DNA of 64,000 bases from Sneathiella sedimenti (GCF_017313765.1 NZ_JAFLNC010000003.1:424318-488317); one strand, 5' to 3'. Counted from the stretch's first letter, positions 11,854 through 21,491 are shown. Notes: generated from the sequence alone by a model not told the origin. A program made the numbers and translations.

Positions 11854-13857
11854 TTATAGCGGTGCCGTGGCCAGACGCAGCCATTCTGCGACATCCCCCT
11901 CTATAAGCGGTTCGAGTTTTTCACGGACCTCATAATGATAGCTGTTCAGCCATGCGATTTCGCTGTCGGTCAGCAGGCTTTTCTCAACAAGGGTCTTGTC
12001 AATCGGTGCGAAGGTCAAGGTCTCGAACCCGTAGGTCACGCGCTCTGCTCCTTCCGGTGGGGGGACTTCCCGAACCGTCACCAGATTCTCGATCCGTATC
12101 CCGTAAGAACCGGTCTTATAATAACCGGGCTCATTGGAAATAATCATGCCCGGCACAAGGGCGACAGTGCTTGGCGCCTTTGATATCCGCTGCGGTCCCT
12201 CATGGACTGACAGATAACTGCCGACGCCGTGACCAGTTCCATGATCATAGTCTAGCCCAGCCGACCAGAGAGGCGCGCGGGCGAGGGTATCAAGCTGGCT
12301 TCCGGTCGTCCCCTTGGGAAAGAGTGCGGTTGCTAGCGCGATATGCCCTTTCAGAACCAGCGTGAAACGATGGCGCATTTCAGCGCTTGGCTCACCTATG
12401 GCAATGGTCCGGGTGATATCGGTTGTACCATCCAGATATTGCGCGCCGCTGTCGACGAGATAGAGCGATCCGGGTTCCAGGAGCCGGTTTGACGCCTCGT
12501 TCGCCCTGTAATGAACGATGGCGCCATTTGGCCCGGCTCCTGAAATGGTATTAAAGCTCAAATCACGAAAGTTCTCCCCGCTTTCCCGAAAGGCGCGGAG
12601 CCTGGCTTCCGCGGAAAGCTCATCCACCTTACCTGCCGGCCCATTGACAGAAAGCCAGTGCAGGAACTTTGCAACGGCTGCTCCATCACGAATATGGGCA
12701 CGACGCGTTCCCTCCACCTCAACCGCGTTCTTTGTCGCTTTTGGTAACAGGCAAATGTCTTCAGCGCGGGTAATCAAAGCCTTCGCCTTTGTCAGCTGGT
12801 CAACAATATGCTGGCTGGTGACGGTTGGATCGATTTGCACCTTTTTACCCTGCAGAGCTTGCAATGCCTGTTCAAATTCAGTGGGGGAGTGCAGGCGCAC
12901 CATATTTCCAAGATGCTCACGCATTGAGGGCGTGAATTTTTTCTCTTCCATGAACAAGTCGACAGTGGCGTCTTGGTGGGTGATTGCAAATCCGAGCGCA
13001 AAAGGGGTACAGGGAAGGTCTGCGCCACGGATATTCAGGAGCCATGCAATGACATCCGGCAGCGTGTGGATGATCGCGTCGATTTTTTTCTCCGCGAGCT
13101 TGGCGGCAATACGATTGCGCTTGCTGGAAGAACTTTCTCCGGCAAAACGCTCTTTCTGCGGCTGGACGAGCGCGAGAGGAGTCGGGGGGCGATCTTCCCA
13201 TGCCCTGTCGATCAGGTTTTGAGAGACAGATTTTAACTGAACGCCCATATCCGCCGTAACCTTTTTGAGCGACGACATATTATTTTCAGTATGCAACCAT
13301 GGATCGACGGCGAGCGTTTCACCCGCGCTCATATTCTCGGCCAACCAGGCGCTCATCGGTTCGTCACTTACATGGCGAGGCGTAAAGAGCGCCACATCTA
13401 CCTCATTCTTCACCTGAAGGGTATAACGCCCATCGACGAAAATAGCCGCGGCATCCTTCAAGACCGCCGCTACACCCGCCGATCCGGTAAATCCTGTCAG
13501 CCATTTGAGCCGTTCAGCCGCCGCCGGTGCCGCCTCTCCATGAAATTCATCATTAAGCGGCACGATAAAGCCGTCGACATTTTCCGCCGCCATCTCTTTA
13601 CGCAATTTCTGCAGCCGTTCGCCAGAGGCGCCAGGATTGAGGACGATGGCACGGATTTCCCGGCGCAATTCTTCTCTGATCATTTCAAGTTCCCGCGCCG
13701 CGTCCTGTTCAAGTCTCGGAAAAAGCTGCTCGAGCAACAGATTTTCATCGGCACGCGGAGGGGCTGCCGCCGAGGCGCGCAATATTTTTATGGCCTCATC
13801 TTTGTCGTGGTGAGGCAGCAGTGTGGCGACGGCTTGTTCTAACTTGGCAGTTTCCAT
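11854..13857 (-). CDS. Xaa-Pro aminopeptidase (aminopeptidase P, M24B)
   Basis: Two-metal peptidase that removes an N-terminal residue before proline. The C-terminal pita-bread domain has all five ligands: VDSGAQY (Asp), TTDITRT (Asp), GTGHGVG (His), ISNEPGYY (Glu) and IRIENLV (Glu). Two creatinase-like N domains precede it. The ATG at 13857 has AGGA 9 bases upstream; an in-frame ATG at 13881 adds 8 residues. Compared with the usual roughly 600-residue three-domain form there is an extra N-terminal segment of about 60 residues rich in Leu, Ala and Glu. It converges with ligA, 13 bases apart. Confidence 0.93.
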   Translation of the reverse strand: METAKLEQAVATLLPHHDKDEAIKILRASAAAPPRADENLLLEQLFPRLEQDAARELEMIREELRREIRAIVLNPGASGERLQKLRKEMAAENVDGFIVPLNDEFHGEAAPAAAERLKWLTGFTGSAGVAAVLKDAAAIFVDGRYTLQVKNEVDVALFTPRHVSDEPMSAWLAENMSAGETLAVDPWLHTENNMSSLKKVTADMGVQLKSVSQNLIDRAWEDRPPTPLALVQPQKERFAGESSSSKRNRIAAKLAEKKIDAIIHTLPDVIAWLLNIRGADLPCTPFALGFAITHQDATVDLFMEEKKFTPSMREHLGNMVRLHSPTEFEQALQALQGKKVQIDPTVTSQHIVDQLTKAKALITRAEDICLLPKATKNAVEVEGTRRAHIRDGAAVAKFLHWLSVNGPAGKVDELSAEARLRAFRESGENFRDLSFNTISGAGPNGAIVHYRANEASNRLLEPGSLYLVDSGAQYLDGTTDITRTIAIGEPSAEMRHRFTLVLKGHIALATALFPKGTTGSQLDTLARAPLWSAGLDYDHGTGHGVGSYLSVHEGPQRISKAPSTVALVPGMIISNEPGYYKTGSYGIRIENLVTVREVPPPEGAERVTYGFETLTFAPIDKTLVEKSLLTDSEIAWLNSYHYEVREKLEPLIEGDVAEWLRLATAPL

Positions 13858-14069
13858 GGGATAAGTCCTGAAATATGGCAACCTCCTGAAAATATAGAGG
13901 TTCTAATCAGAAATATGGCGCTTTTTTAGCATGAGTGCAACGAGAGCTATGCATTTTTTGCAGAGCACCATTTCGTTCTTTGCGGGCAAATATGTGATGT
14001 AAGTCATTGTTTTTTAATGTGTGCGGTGCAATATATGCGTCATCAAGATTGCTTGGTAAGGAAAGTGAA

Positions 14070-14351
14070 ATGTTCGCAAGAAACGAAAAATACGGTGATG
14101 CATTGCAATTGCAATATGGCCCGGTAATGGGCGCCCGGTTTGACAGCATGTCGGTAAATCGGCACTTCGGCCTTTCGGGTCTGCTGCAATCCTTGCGAAA
14201 ACGTATGCGCCTTGCCACTGAACAGAATACCGCTGTTGTTGATTTGGCGATGGGCCCCTTCGGGAAGACGGTCAACGACGGCCACGGAATTACCGGTAAG
14301 GCAGTAAATGAAAACTGCTTTTACCCAACGAATAAAAGTAACAAGCGTTAA
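14070..14351 (+). CDS. Small hypothetical protein
   Basis: A 93-codon frame I do not recognise. The ATG at 14070 has AAGGAAAG at 14058-14065, a good ribosome site, which favours this start over a longer in-frame one. The product is basic in its middle (LLQSLRKRMRL) with no membrane segment. It lies 45 bases upstream of the tandem DUF1127 gene, likely in the same transcript. The short length and lack of a known family keep confidence moderate. Confidence 0.5.
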   Translation: MFARNEKYGDALQLQYGPVMGARFDSMSVNRHFGLSGLLQSLRKRMRLATEQNTAVVDLAMGPFGKTVNDGHGITGKAVNENCFYPTNKSNKR

Positions 14352-14396
14352 TATCTGTCCGCTTTGTCGGGCGAATGGAACTCAAGGAGTAGCAAC

Positions 14397-14921
14397 ATGA
14401 TTAGCTATGGAAAACAAGAGATTGAAGCGCTCGCATTGATCGAGCCCGTCAACACCAACAAAATACGTATCGATGCTGATACATACATCAGAAGAGCACA
14501 TGAGTTGAGAAGCCAGTATTTTACCGAAAAACTGTCAAACCTGTATCAGACGACTGTCGGTAAATTCTTGCGCAATCGTGAAATTCAGCTAGCCAAAAGT
14601 GCGCTTTACAGCATGTCTGAACGCGAACTGAAGGATATTGGTATTACCCGCAATGAAATTGATCGGGCCGTTGAAGGACGCAAAGAGATGGAAGCAAGTC
14701 AGAAAAAAGGTTTCTGGACAACCCTGGCAACCAGGTTCATGGAAGCACAGACTTCTCGGGCAGCATATGTTCACCTGATGTCTATGAACTCTCGCGAACT
14801 TGCCGACATTGGATTGACAAGAAGCGAAATCGAAGCCGCCGTCAAAGGTCATCGCAACTATCGTGCGAATGATAACCTTGAACGGCCAAGCAACACAAAC
14901 GATCACCGTAAAGCCGGTTGA
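14397..14921 (+). CDS. Tandem DUF1127 (YjiS-like) protein
   Basis: Protein of 174 residues with two copies of the DUF1127 end motif: LYSMSERELKDIGITRNEID and HLMSMNSRELADIGLTRSEI. DUF1127 proteins usually carry one such unit in 50-90 residues. The start at 14397 follows AAGGAGT at 14384-14390, spaced 6. In other alphaproteobacteria small DUF1127 proteins bind RNA and affect phosphate, carbon or phase-dependent gene expression, mostly through an arginine-rich tail; here the tail is only mildly basic. Its function is not established. Confidence 0.8.
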   Translation: MISYGKQEIEALALIEPVNTNKIRIDADTYIRRAHELRSQYFTEKLSNLYQTTVGKFLRNREIQLAKSALYSMSERELKDIGITRNEIDRAVEGRKEMEASQKKGFWTTLATRFMEAQTSRAAYVHLMSMNSRELADIGLTRSEIEAAVKGHRNYRANDNLERPSNTNDHRKAG

Positions 14922-14927
14922 TCGTTC

Positions 14928-14974
14928 GCAGCCGACCTGCCTTCGCCTCCCCATATTGTAGGCGGGTCGGCTGC
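14928..14974. terminator. Hairpin between the DUF1127 gene and prmA
   Basis: Arms GCAGCCGACC (14928-14937) and GGTCGGCTGC (14965-14974) pair perfectly and an inner CGCCT/AGGCG pair extends the stem. It lies between two convergent genes, but neither side has a clear T tract, so termination is only probable. Confidence 0.5.
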
Positions 14975-14992
14975 ATAAACTTCCGCCGGGCA

Positions 14993-15853
14993 TTACCGGC
15001 CAAGGACCAGCGCGGTCCAACTGCCTATTGAATAGCGGCGCTTGAGCCTTAGCCCCTGCTGAAGATAGGCGCTTCTCACCATAACTTCCTGTGATCCTAG
15101 AAGCCCTGAGAGGACCAGCACGCCGTTACTGCTGAGGGCGTCGCATATACCGGGCGCCATTTTAACCAGCGGCCAGGCCAGGATATTGGCGACAATCAAG
15201 TCGTAAGGCGCGCGGCTATTGAGTATCCGGCTGTTCAGGCCGGCGGCATGAACGGCTGTTACCAGCGGCGCAAGGCGATTTCTCTCGGCATTGGCGCGGG
15301 TCACGTTAACTGCGGCAACGTCAATATCACTGGCGATCACCGGAGTTTTCCAGGCTTTTGCAATCGCCAGCGCAAGGACGCCGGACCCGCATCCCAGGTC
15401 GAGCGGGTTCCTGAAGTCCCGGCTCTTCCGCAAATTGTCGAGAGCGACGAGACAGCCATATGTCGTCTCATGCAACCCGGTTCCGAATGCTGCCCCTGCA
15501 TCGATCAACAGGTTGTAGCGGGAGCGTGCAGGATGCGGCGCATCATGCGAGCCATGAATGTAAAATCGGCCTGCATCGACTGGCGGTAACATTCTCTGGC
15601 TTTCGCTCACCCAGTCCTTCTGCACGAGAGGTGCGAATTCGAAGCTGTGCTCGGAAGGCAGCTGGTCAAGAAGGGCGCTGGGAGGTTCCTCGGAAAAGAG
15701 AATGTCGAGACGCCAGAGAGAACCGTCGCTCACTGCTTCTTCCATCGAAACCGTCAGCGCGTGTTCCTCAAAAATATCGGTGATGTTCTCTACCTGCTCG
15801 AACGGCAGGGTGAGGGTGAGTTGCCAAAGGGGGCACTCAGGCTGCTTGGACAA
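14993..15853 (-). CDS. prmA: Ribosomal protein L11 methyltransferase
   Basis: Class I SAM-dependent enzyme that methylates lysines and the N-terminus of ribosomal protein L11; 286 residues. The SAM motif I is LDLGCGSGVLALA, preceded by the family sequence AFGTGLHETTYGCL, and the post-motif VANILAWPLV matches the NPP-like NILA site. It starts with a TTG at 15853, inside the end of uvrD (17-base overlap), so the two are coupled. A weak start with this overlap suggests low expression. Confidence 0.94.
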   Translation of the reverse strand: MSKQPECPLWQLTLTLPFEQVENITDIFEEHALTVSMEEAVSDGSLWRLDILFSEEPPSALLDQLPSEHSFEFAPLVQKDWVSESQRMLPPVDAGRFYIHGSHDAPHPARSRYNLLIDAGAAFGTGLHETTYGCLVALDNLRKSRDFRNPLDLGCGSGVLALAIAKAWKTPVIASDIDVAAVNVTRANAERNRLAPLVTAVHAAGLNSRILNSRAPYDLIVANILAWPLVKMAPGICDALSSNGVLVLSGLLGSQEVMVRSAYLQQGLRLKRRYSIGSWTALVLGR

Positions 15854-18116
15854 AATTTTCCATCACTTTCTTGATGCCCGCTTTTTCAAACGCGATTTCC
15901 AGTTTTGGGCCGTCCTTTCGGACAATGCGGCCATAGCCGAATTTCTGGTGAAAGATTCGGGTGCCGACCGCGAAACCATCGCCTTCGCTGGTTTGTGAAA
16001 CGGGTTTGGTGCTGTTATCGATAAACTGCTGGTTGGCGCGCGCGCGTTTATCCAGAATCTCCGCAAGGTGGGAGCTTTCGGGATTCCGCCAACTCGTATG
16101 GGAGAAGCCTTCGCTTCGGCGCGTACTGTTATATATCCCCTGATCCGACTGATCTGCAATATGATCCCGCGGAAGCTCGTCAATAAACCGGCTTGGCAGG
16201 GAGGATTGCCATTGGCCGTGAATACGGCGGTTGCTGGCATGGCTGATATAGCAGCGCTCTTTCGCTCGGGTAATGCCGACATAGGCGAGCCGCCGTTCTT
16301 CCTCAAGTGCTTTTAAACCATTCTCGTCGAGGGCGCGCTGATGCGGGAACAGGCCTTCTTCCCATCCGGGTAGGAACACCACGTCATATTCGAGACCCTT
16401 TGCCGAATGCAGCGTCATCAGGCTGACCATCTCGCTGCTGTTATCCGCGTTATTCTCCATCACCAGCGAGACATGCTCCAAAAACTGGCCGAGGCTTTCA
16501 TATTCCGCCACTGCCGGGACCAGTTCTTTCAGGTTTTCCCGCTTGCCTTCAGCTTCCGGCGATTTGTCCTGCCGCCACATATCGAAGTAGCCGCTCTCCT
16601 CAAGGACAGCCTCCACCAGTTCATCCAGTGGGATCAGGTCTTTCTGTGCCCGCCAGTTATCGAAACAGGCCATCAGGTCTTTTAGCGCCGCAAAGGGCTT
16701 GCCTTTGAACAGGCCTTTCTCAACGGCAACTGCGGCGGCACCGGACAGGGAAACATTCTCCGTCCGGCTGATGTCGCGCAGTTTTTCCAGTGCCTTGTTG
16801 CCAAGGCCGCGTTTGGGCAGATTATAAATCCGTTCAAACGCCAGATCGTCGTTTGGCTGGTTGATAACGCGGAGATAGGCCAGCACATCGCGAACTTCCC
16901 GCCGTTCATAGAACCGCAGGCCGCCAATGACCCGGTACTTGATTCCCATGCTCAAAAAACATTCTTCAAAATCGCGGGTCTGGAAGCTGGCGCGGACCAG
17001 GATGGCCATCTCCTGCAAACTTGTACCTTTGCGTTCCAGATTCTCGATCTCGTCGGCGATCCAGCGGGCTTCATTCGGGCCGTCCCAAACACCATTCAGA
17101 ACAATATGGTCGCCTTCATTCCCCTCCGTAAAGAGGGTCTTGCCGAGCCGACCCTCGTTATGCGCAATCAGGCCGGAGGCGGCACCCAGAATATGTGAGG
17201 TGGACCGGTAGTTGCGTTCCAGCCGGATAACCTTTGCACCGGGGAAATCATCCTCGAACTTGAGGATATTGCCCACTTCCGCACCGCGCCAACCGTAAAT
17301 CGATTGATCATCATCACCGACACAACAGATATTGCGATGACCCTGGGCAAGCAGGCGAAGCAGAAGATACTGCGCCACATTTGTATCCTGATACTCATCG
17401 ACGAGGATATATTTGAAGCGATTTTGATAAAGCGCAAGGACGTCCGGGTTTTTCTGAAATAGGGTCAGAACATGAAGCAAAAGATCGCCGAAATCGCACG
17501 CATTCTGCGCCGCAAGCCGTTCCTGGTATATCGCATAGAGGGCGGCAGCCTTGCCATGCGCGAATTCAGAACTGTTGGCGCCCTGAACCTGGTCGGCACG
17601 CAGGCCCTTGTCTTTCCAGCGATCGATGATGGCGGCGAGACCGCGCGGCGGCCAGCGTTTCTGATCGATCCCCTCTTCGGTCATGATCTGTTTAAGAAGG
17701 CGCAACTGATCATCCGTATCAAGGATGTTGAAATTTCTGTCGAGCCCAATCAGTTCTGCATGGCGGCGGAGCAGCCAGACGCCGATAGAGTGAAAGGTCC
17801 CGAGCTTGATCTCAATCGCCTGTGGCCCGATGATATTGGCGGTTCTCTCCTGCATCTCTGCGGCGGCCTTGTTGGTGAAGGTCACTGCGAGAATTTCCCA
17901 AGGGCGTACATTGCGTAAATTGAGGATATGCGCAAGGCGCGAGATCAGCACGCGGGTCTTTCCGGTGCCGGCACCGGCGAGCACGAGTACAGGCCCGTCC
18001 AGCGCCTCAACCGCTGCACGTTGCCCGCTATTCAGCCCTTCAAGATACGTAAAGTCTTCCGTTGCTGTATGATTTACGGCGTTGTCAAAACTGCCTATGT
18101 CAAACCTGTCTTCCAT
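15837..18116 (-). CDS. uvrD: UvrD/PcrA-type DNA helicase II
   Basis: Superfamily 1A 3'-5' helicase for mismatch and excision repair; 759 residues. Motif I is AGAGTGKTRVL near residue 48, motif II VDEYQDTNVAQY, motif III GDDDQSIYGWRGA, motif IV RNYRST and motif V/VI MTLHSAKGLEYDVVFLPG with YVGITRAKERCY. The C-terminus ends in the short KFGYGRIV motif that binds RNA polymerase in PcrA/UvrD proteins. It overlaps prmA. Confidence 0.95.
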   Translation of the reverse strand: MEDRFDIGSFDNAVNHTATEDFTYLEGLNSGQRAAVEALDGPVLVLAGAGTGKTRVLISRLAHILNLRNVRPWEILAVTFTNKAAAEMQERTANIIGPQAIEIKLGTFHSIGVWLLRRHAELIGLDRNFNILDTDDQLRLLKQIMTEEGIDQKRWPPRGLAAIIDRWKDKGLRADQVQGANSSEFAHGKAAALYAIYQERLAAQNACDFGDLLLHVLTLFQKNPDVLALYQNRFKYILVDEYQDTNVAQYLLLRLLAQGHRNICCVGDDDQSIYGWRGAEVGNILKFEDDFPGAKVIRLERNYRSTSHILGAASGLIAHNEGRLGKTLFTEGNEGDHIVLNGVWDGPNEARWIADEIENLERKGTSLQEMAILVRASFQTRDFEECFLSMGIKYRVIGGLRFYERREVRDVLAYLRVINQPNDDLAFERIYNLPKRGLGNKALEKLRDISRTENVSLSGAAAVAVEKGLFKGKPFAALKDLMACFDNWRAQKDLIPLDELVEAVLEESGYFDMWRQDKSPEAEGKRENLKELVPAVAEYESLGQFLEHVSLVMENNADNSSEMVSLMTLHSAKGLEYDVVFLPGWEEGLFPHQRALDENGLKALEEERRLAYVGITRAKERCYISHASNRRIHGQWQSSLPSRFIDELPRDHIADQSDQGIYNSTRRSEGFSHTSWRNPESSHLAEILDKRARANQQFIDNSTKPVSQTSEGDGFAVGTRIFHQKFGYGRIVRKDGPKLEIAFEKAGIKKVMENFVQAA

Positions 18117-18169
18117 CGCTAAATGATATAGCCCATGGATAACGTCGAAGCTACTCTCGATCTTTGTTG

Positions 18170-19963
18170 TTAGCGGAAAACTTTGTCGCGGGCGTCGTCC
18201 TGGGCGGAAAGCAGGGCTGCATTGTAGGCGTGCAACAGATCCTTGTGATGCAGGATGCCGATAAGGCGCCGTTCATTTGCCCGGTTTATGACGGGAACAT
18301 GGTCAATACCGGCTTTTTCAATTATCTCGACCGCAGATTTCAAGCTGGTATCTGGAAAGAGAACCGGGCTGTCTTCATGTACAAGGTCAAGCGCGGTGAC
18401 ATTCTCCTGCGGCTCGTCTCCGAAGAGACCGGATTTAAGGTCGCTGTAGTCAATCCGGCCAATAAACTCATGGGTTTCCGGTTCCACCACGACAAATTTG
18501 TCATGGTTGGTATTGCTGACGATTTTACGAAGTTCCCGCATGGGTGTGTGTTTGGGGATTTCGATAAATTCCCGGTCCATGATTCCTCGAACCTGCAAAA
18601 AGCTGAGTTGGCGGAGCGCGCGGCTTTCGTTAACGTCGACATTACGGTTCAGGAGCTGGGTCTGCCAGATACTCCGCCCATAGATATGCTTGGTGATCAG
18701 CGTCGCGACCGAGACGGCCACCATCACGGCAATGGAGATTTTATAGTCACCCGTCAGTTCAAACACGATCAGGATCGTCGAGATGGGAGCGCCAAGGATT
18801 GAGGCCGCCACTGCAGCCATGCCTATAATGGCATAAAGCCCGTGGCTTGCCGCCATTTCAGGAAATGCGGTTGCCGCGATCAAGCCAAAGGCGCCGCCCG
18901 TCATGGCCCCGATAAAGAGAGAAGGCGAGAAGAAGCCGCCCCCGAATCGCGCCCCGAACGTCACACCGACAGCAATGGTCTTCACAACGATGAGCAGGAG
19001 AAGCAGGAGAAGAGGATATTGACCCTTTAGGGCACTATCGGTCGCTTCATATCCGACCCCAATAATCTGCGGAAAGAACAACGCAATGGCGCCAAGAACA
19101 ACACCGCCTGCCGCCGGTCTTAGGATTTCGGGAATATGAAACCGGTCAATGGTCCTTTCAGAAAACCCGATGCTCCAGATGAAAAGCAATGACACCGCCG
19201 CCGCGACGACGCCAAGAAGGGCGATCGCCGGGAATTCCCAGAGCGATACAATCTGGTAATTTGGAATGATAAAGGCCGGAAAATCGCCAACATAAACGCG
19301 GCTGATAACTGTGCCGATGACGGAGGCTATCACAATCGGCGCGAAGGCCTGGGTTGCCAAGGAGCCGACAACCACCTCAAGCGCGAAGAACATTCCTGCG
19401 ATCGGAGCGTTGAAGGAAGCGGCGACACCGGATGAAACGCCGCAGGCAATCAGCGTCATGTAATATTTTGAGGGAAGCCGCAGGCGCTGGCCGATCTGAC
19501 TGGCGATCAGGGCACAGAAATGGACGACCGGGCCTTCCCGTCCGCTGGACCCGCCACAGCCGAGAGTGAGGGCATTGACGAACAGTCCGCCGATACCCGG
19601 CGCCAGCTTCATTTTGCCGCGATTGACGATGACCGCTTCCATGACGTCGGCGACGCCCTGTGCACGATAGCCCGGCAGGATAAATTTCCAGAACAATCCA
19701 ACAATCAGTCCGCCAACAATTGGCGCCGCCATGATCTGCCACCAGGGCAGAGTATGCGCTTGGGAGAGAATCTCCTGACTGCCGTAACCATAAAAGAACT
19801 TTTGTATTTCGCTGATAGCGATCCGGAATCCGACAGCGCCATAGCCAGCGAGAAGACCAATCGCAATGGCGCAGGCTATGAGCTTGACCGGCGTGCTGCT
19901 TGTCGCGGTGAGAAGCGGATTGAGTATTTTTTCCCCGGTACGGGAGTTGTCAGAGACGGCCAT
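18170..19963 (-). CDS. ClC-family chloride channel/transporter with CBS domains
   Basis: Polytopic inner-membrane protein of 597 residues. The gating-glutamate motif SSGREGP lies at 139-145 (Glu143) and the GxFxP-like motif is GGGFFSPSLFIGA. Two C-terminal CBS domains occupy about 445-590 (ReMDREFIEIPKHTPMRELRK and DTSLKSAVEIIEKAGIDHV regions). The first selectivity-filter motif GSGIP is replaced by QGVAD at 102-106. The site of the internal proton glutamate of E. coli ClcA appears as Val197 in FALEVV, as in true ClC channels. Both changes are read by eye alignment. Confidence 0.9.
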   Translation of the reverse strand: MAVSDNSRTGEKILNPLLTATSSTPVKLIACAIAIGLLAGYGAVGFRIAISEIQKFFYGYGSQEILSQAHTLPWWQIMAAPIVGGLIVGLFWKFILPGYRAQGVADVMEAVIVNRGKMKLAPGIGGLFVNALTLGCGGSSGREGPVVHFCALIASQIGQRLRLPSKYYMTLIACGVSSGVAASFNAPIAGMFFALEVVVGSLATQAFAPIVIASVIGTVISRVYVGDFPAFIIPNYQIVSLWEFPAIALLGVVAAAVSLLFIWSIGFSERTIDRFHIPEILRPAAGGVVLGAIALFFPQIIGVGYEATDSALKGQYPLLLLLLLIVVKTIAVGVTFGARFGGGFFSPSLFIGAMTGGAFGLIAATAFPEMAASHGLYAIIGMAAVAASILGAPISTILIVFELTGDYKISIAVMVAVSVATLITKHIYGRSIWQTQLLNRNVDVNESRALRQLSFLQVRGIMDREFIEIPKHTPMRELRKIVSNTNHDKFVVVEPETHEFIGRIDYSDLKSGLFGDEPQENVTALDLVHEDSPVLFPDTSLKSAVEIIEKAGIDHVPVINRANERRLIGILHHKDLLHAYNAALLSAQDDARDKVFR

Positions 19964-20070
19964 GGTCAGCCATACGTCCAGTGTGTTTTTATCTTATTAA
20001 GTAATTTATTATTCGTAACAACCAGATGTATCTTGATTGTCTTAAAGTTTCAATAAGTTCAAGGCTTTTA

Positions 20071-20859
20071 TTAAGTCGCGCCCAGAAACTCGCGCGCCCA
20101 GCCGAGCGTTTCCCGGGTACTGGACGACGGTTTATATTCGCAGCCGATCCAGCCGTCATATCCTTCCGCCGCGAGCAGATCAAAAATATAAGGATAGTTG
20201 ATCTCGCCATTGTCGGGTTCAAAGCGGTTGGGTGGATTCGCGATCTGGATATGCCGGATGATCGGGGCCAGTTTCTGATACTGCCTGATGATATCTCCAT
20301 CGGTGCGCTGAACATGATAAATATCGAACTGCAGCCGAAGGTTCGGATGATTAATTTCCTCAATCAGTGCCGCCGCCATGCTTGCGTTACTGAGAAAATA
20401 GCCAGGCATATCCCGGGTATTTATCGGCTCGATCAGTGCCGTAATCCCGCTTTTCTCGCAGACCGCTGCGGCCTTTCGGAGGTTGTTCCGGTAGACGGCG
20501 AGCTGCGTTTCTTCGGCAACCGTTGTATCCCGTAGCCCCGCCATGACATGAAGTCGGGTGCAGCCCAGTTCCGTGGCGTATTCAATTGCTTGATCAAGGC
20601 TGGCCAGAAATTCGGCCTCCCGTCCGGTCAGGCTCGAGAGCCCTCGTTCGCCATTGTTGAAATCACCCGCGGCTACATTGAAGAGCGCCTGCGTCAGGCC
20701 ATAGTCGTCGAGCCGCTTTTTAATTTCCGCCGCCTCGAATTCATAGGGAAACAAATACTCCACGCCTTTAAAACCGTCACTGGCGGCGGCTTCAAAACGA
20801 TCCAGGAACGGAATTTCCTGATAGAGAAAGCTCAGGTTGGCAGCAAATTTAAGCGGCAA
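20071..20859 (-). CDS. hyi: Hydroxypyruvate isomerase-like sugar isomerase
   Basis: TIM-barrel enzyme of the Hyi/OtnI family, interconverting hydroxypyruvate with tartronate semialdehyde or a 2-oxo-tetronate with its 3-oxo form; 262 residues, the family norm. Diagnostic strands include LKFAANLSFLYQE at the start, ALIEPINTRDMPGYF with the metal-binding Glu, LQFDIYHVQRTDGD with Asp/His, and IGCEYKP near the C-terminus with the last Glu. It lies 4 bases after gpt and is probably cotranscribed with it. No glyoxylate genes are nearby, so the substrate is open. Confidence 0.85.
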   Translation of the reverse strand: MPLKFAANLSFLYQEIPFLDRFEAAASDGFKGVEYLFPYEFEAAEIKKRLDDYGLTQALFNVAAGDFNNGERGLSSLTGREAEFLASLDQAIEYATELGCTRLHVMAGLRDTTVAEETQLAVYRNNLRKAAAVCEKSGITALIEPINTRDMPGYFLSNASMAAALIEEINHPNLRLQFDIYHVQRTDGDIIRQYQKLAPIIRHIQIANPPNRFEPDNGEINYPYIFDLLAAEGYDGWIGCEYKPSSSTRETLGWAREFLGAT

Positions 20860-20863
20860 GCCG

Positions 20864-21364
20864 TTAACTCCTCTCGCGATTCTCTTCTACAATGGGCTTA
20901 ACAAAGGAGGGAGCCTGATCCCAGGGGAAGAGTATCCAGGTATCCTGGCTGACTTCGGTAATGAAGGTATCGACCTGCTCCAGCCCTTTCGGCTTGGCAT
21001 AGATTGTTGCGAAATGGGCTTTCGGCACCATCTTTCGCACATGGCGCGCGGTAATGCCGCTATCAACGAGATCATCCACGATGACCCAGCCTTCTCCCTC
21101 GTCAGGCAAATCCAATCCCTTTATGAGATTTACTTCGCCGACTGACCTGTCGTCCCGATAAGCGGCGATGCAGACTGTATCAATATGGCGGATGTCGAGT
21201 TCCCGGGCGACAATGGCTGCGGGAACGAGCCCCCCACGTGTCACTGCAATAACGCCTTTGAACGGAGCCTTCTCCATCAGACGCCAGGCGAGAGCCCGAC
21301 CATTTCGGTGCAATTCTTCCCAGGAAACAGGAAAATACTTGGTATAGCCTGCGCCAATCGACAT
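20864..21364 (-). CDS. gpt: Xanthine(-guanine) phosphoribosyltransferase
   Basis: Purine-salvage enzyme of 166 residues that makes XMP or GMP from the base and PRPP. The PRPP-binding motif is VIVDDLVDSGITA near residue 95 and the flexible loop lies around AAYRDDRSVGEVNLIKG. The C-terminal hood FPWDQAP is typical of bacterial Gpt. It is upstream of the hydroxypyruvate isomerase gene with a 4-base gap. Confidence 0.92.
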   Translation of the reverse strand: MSIGAGYTKYFPVSWEELHRNGRALAWRLMEKAPFKGVIAVTRGGLVPAAIVARELDIRHIDTVCIAAYRDDRSVGEVNLIKGLDLPDEGEGWVIVDDLVDSGITARHVRKMVPKAHFATIYAKPKGLEQVDTFITEVSQDTWILFPWDQAPSFVKPIVEENRERS

Positions 21365-21491
21365 CTGACATCCCCCACTGTTTATGTTTGCAATGTTTTA
21401 AACTGGCTTTGATAAGAATTAAAGCGTCGTTTTTACCAAGACCTCTGAAGAGTGTCTTTTTTCAGGAACAGAATTGCAGTAGGTTTTAACC

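Noticed and set aside
12518..13222. 234-codon open frame on plus opposite aminopeptidase P
   Set aside because: Antisense to a conserved enzyme, Ser/Arg-rich and without motifs.
18164..18802. 212-codon open frame on plus opposite the ClC gene
   Set aside because: Antisense to the CBS domains; no independent start site.
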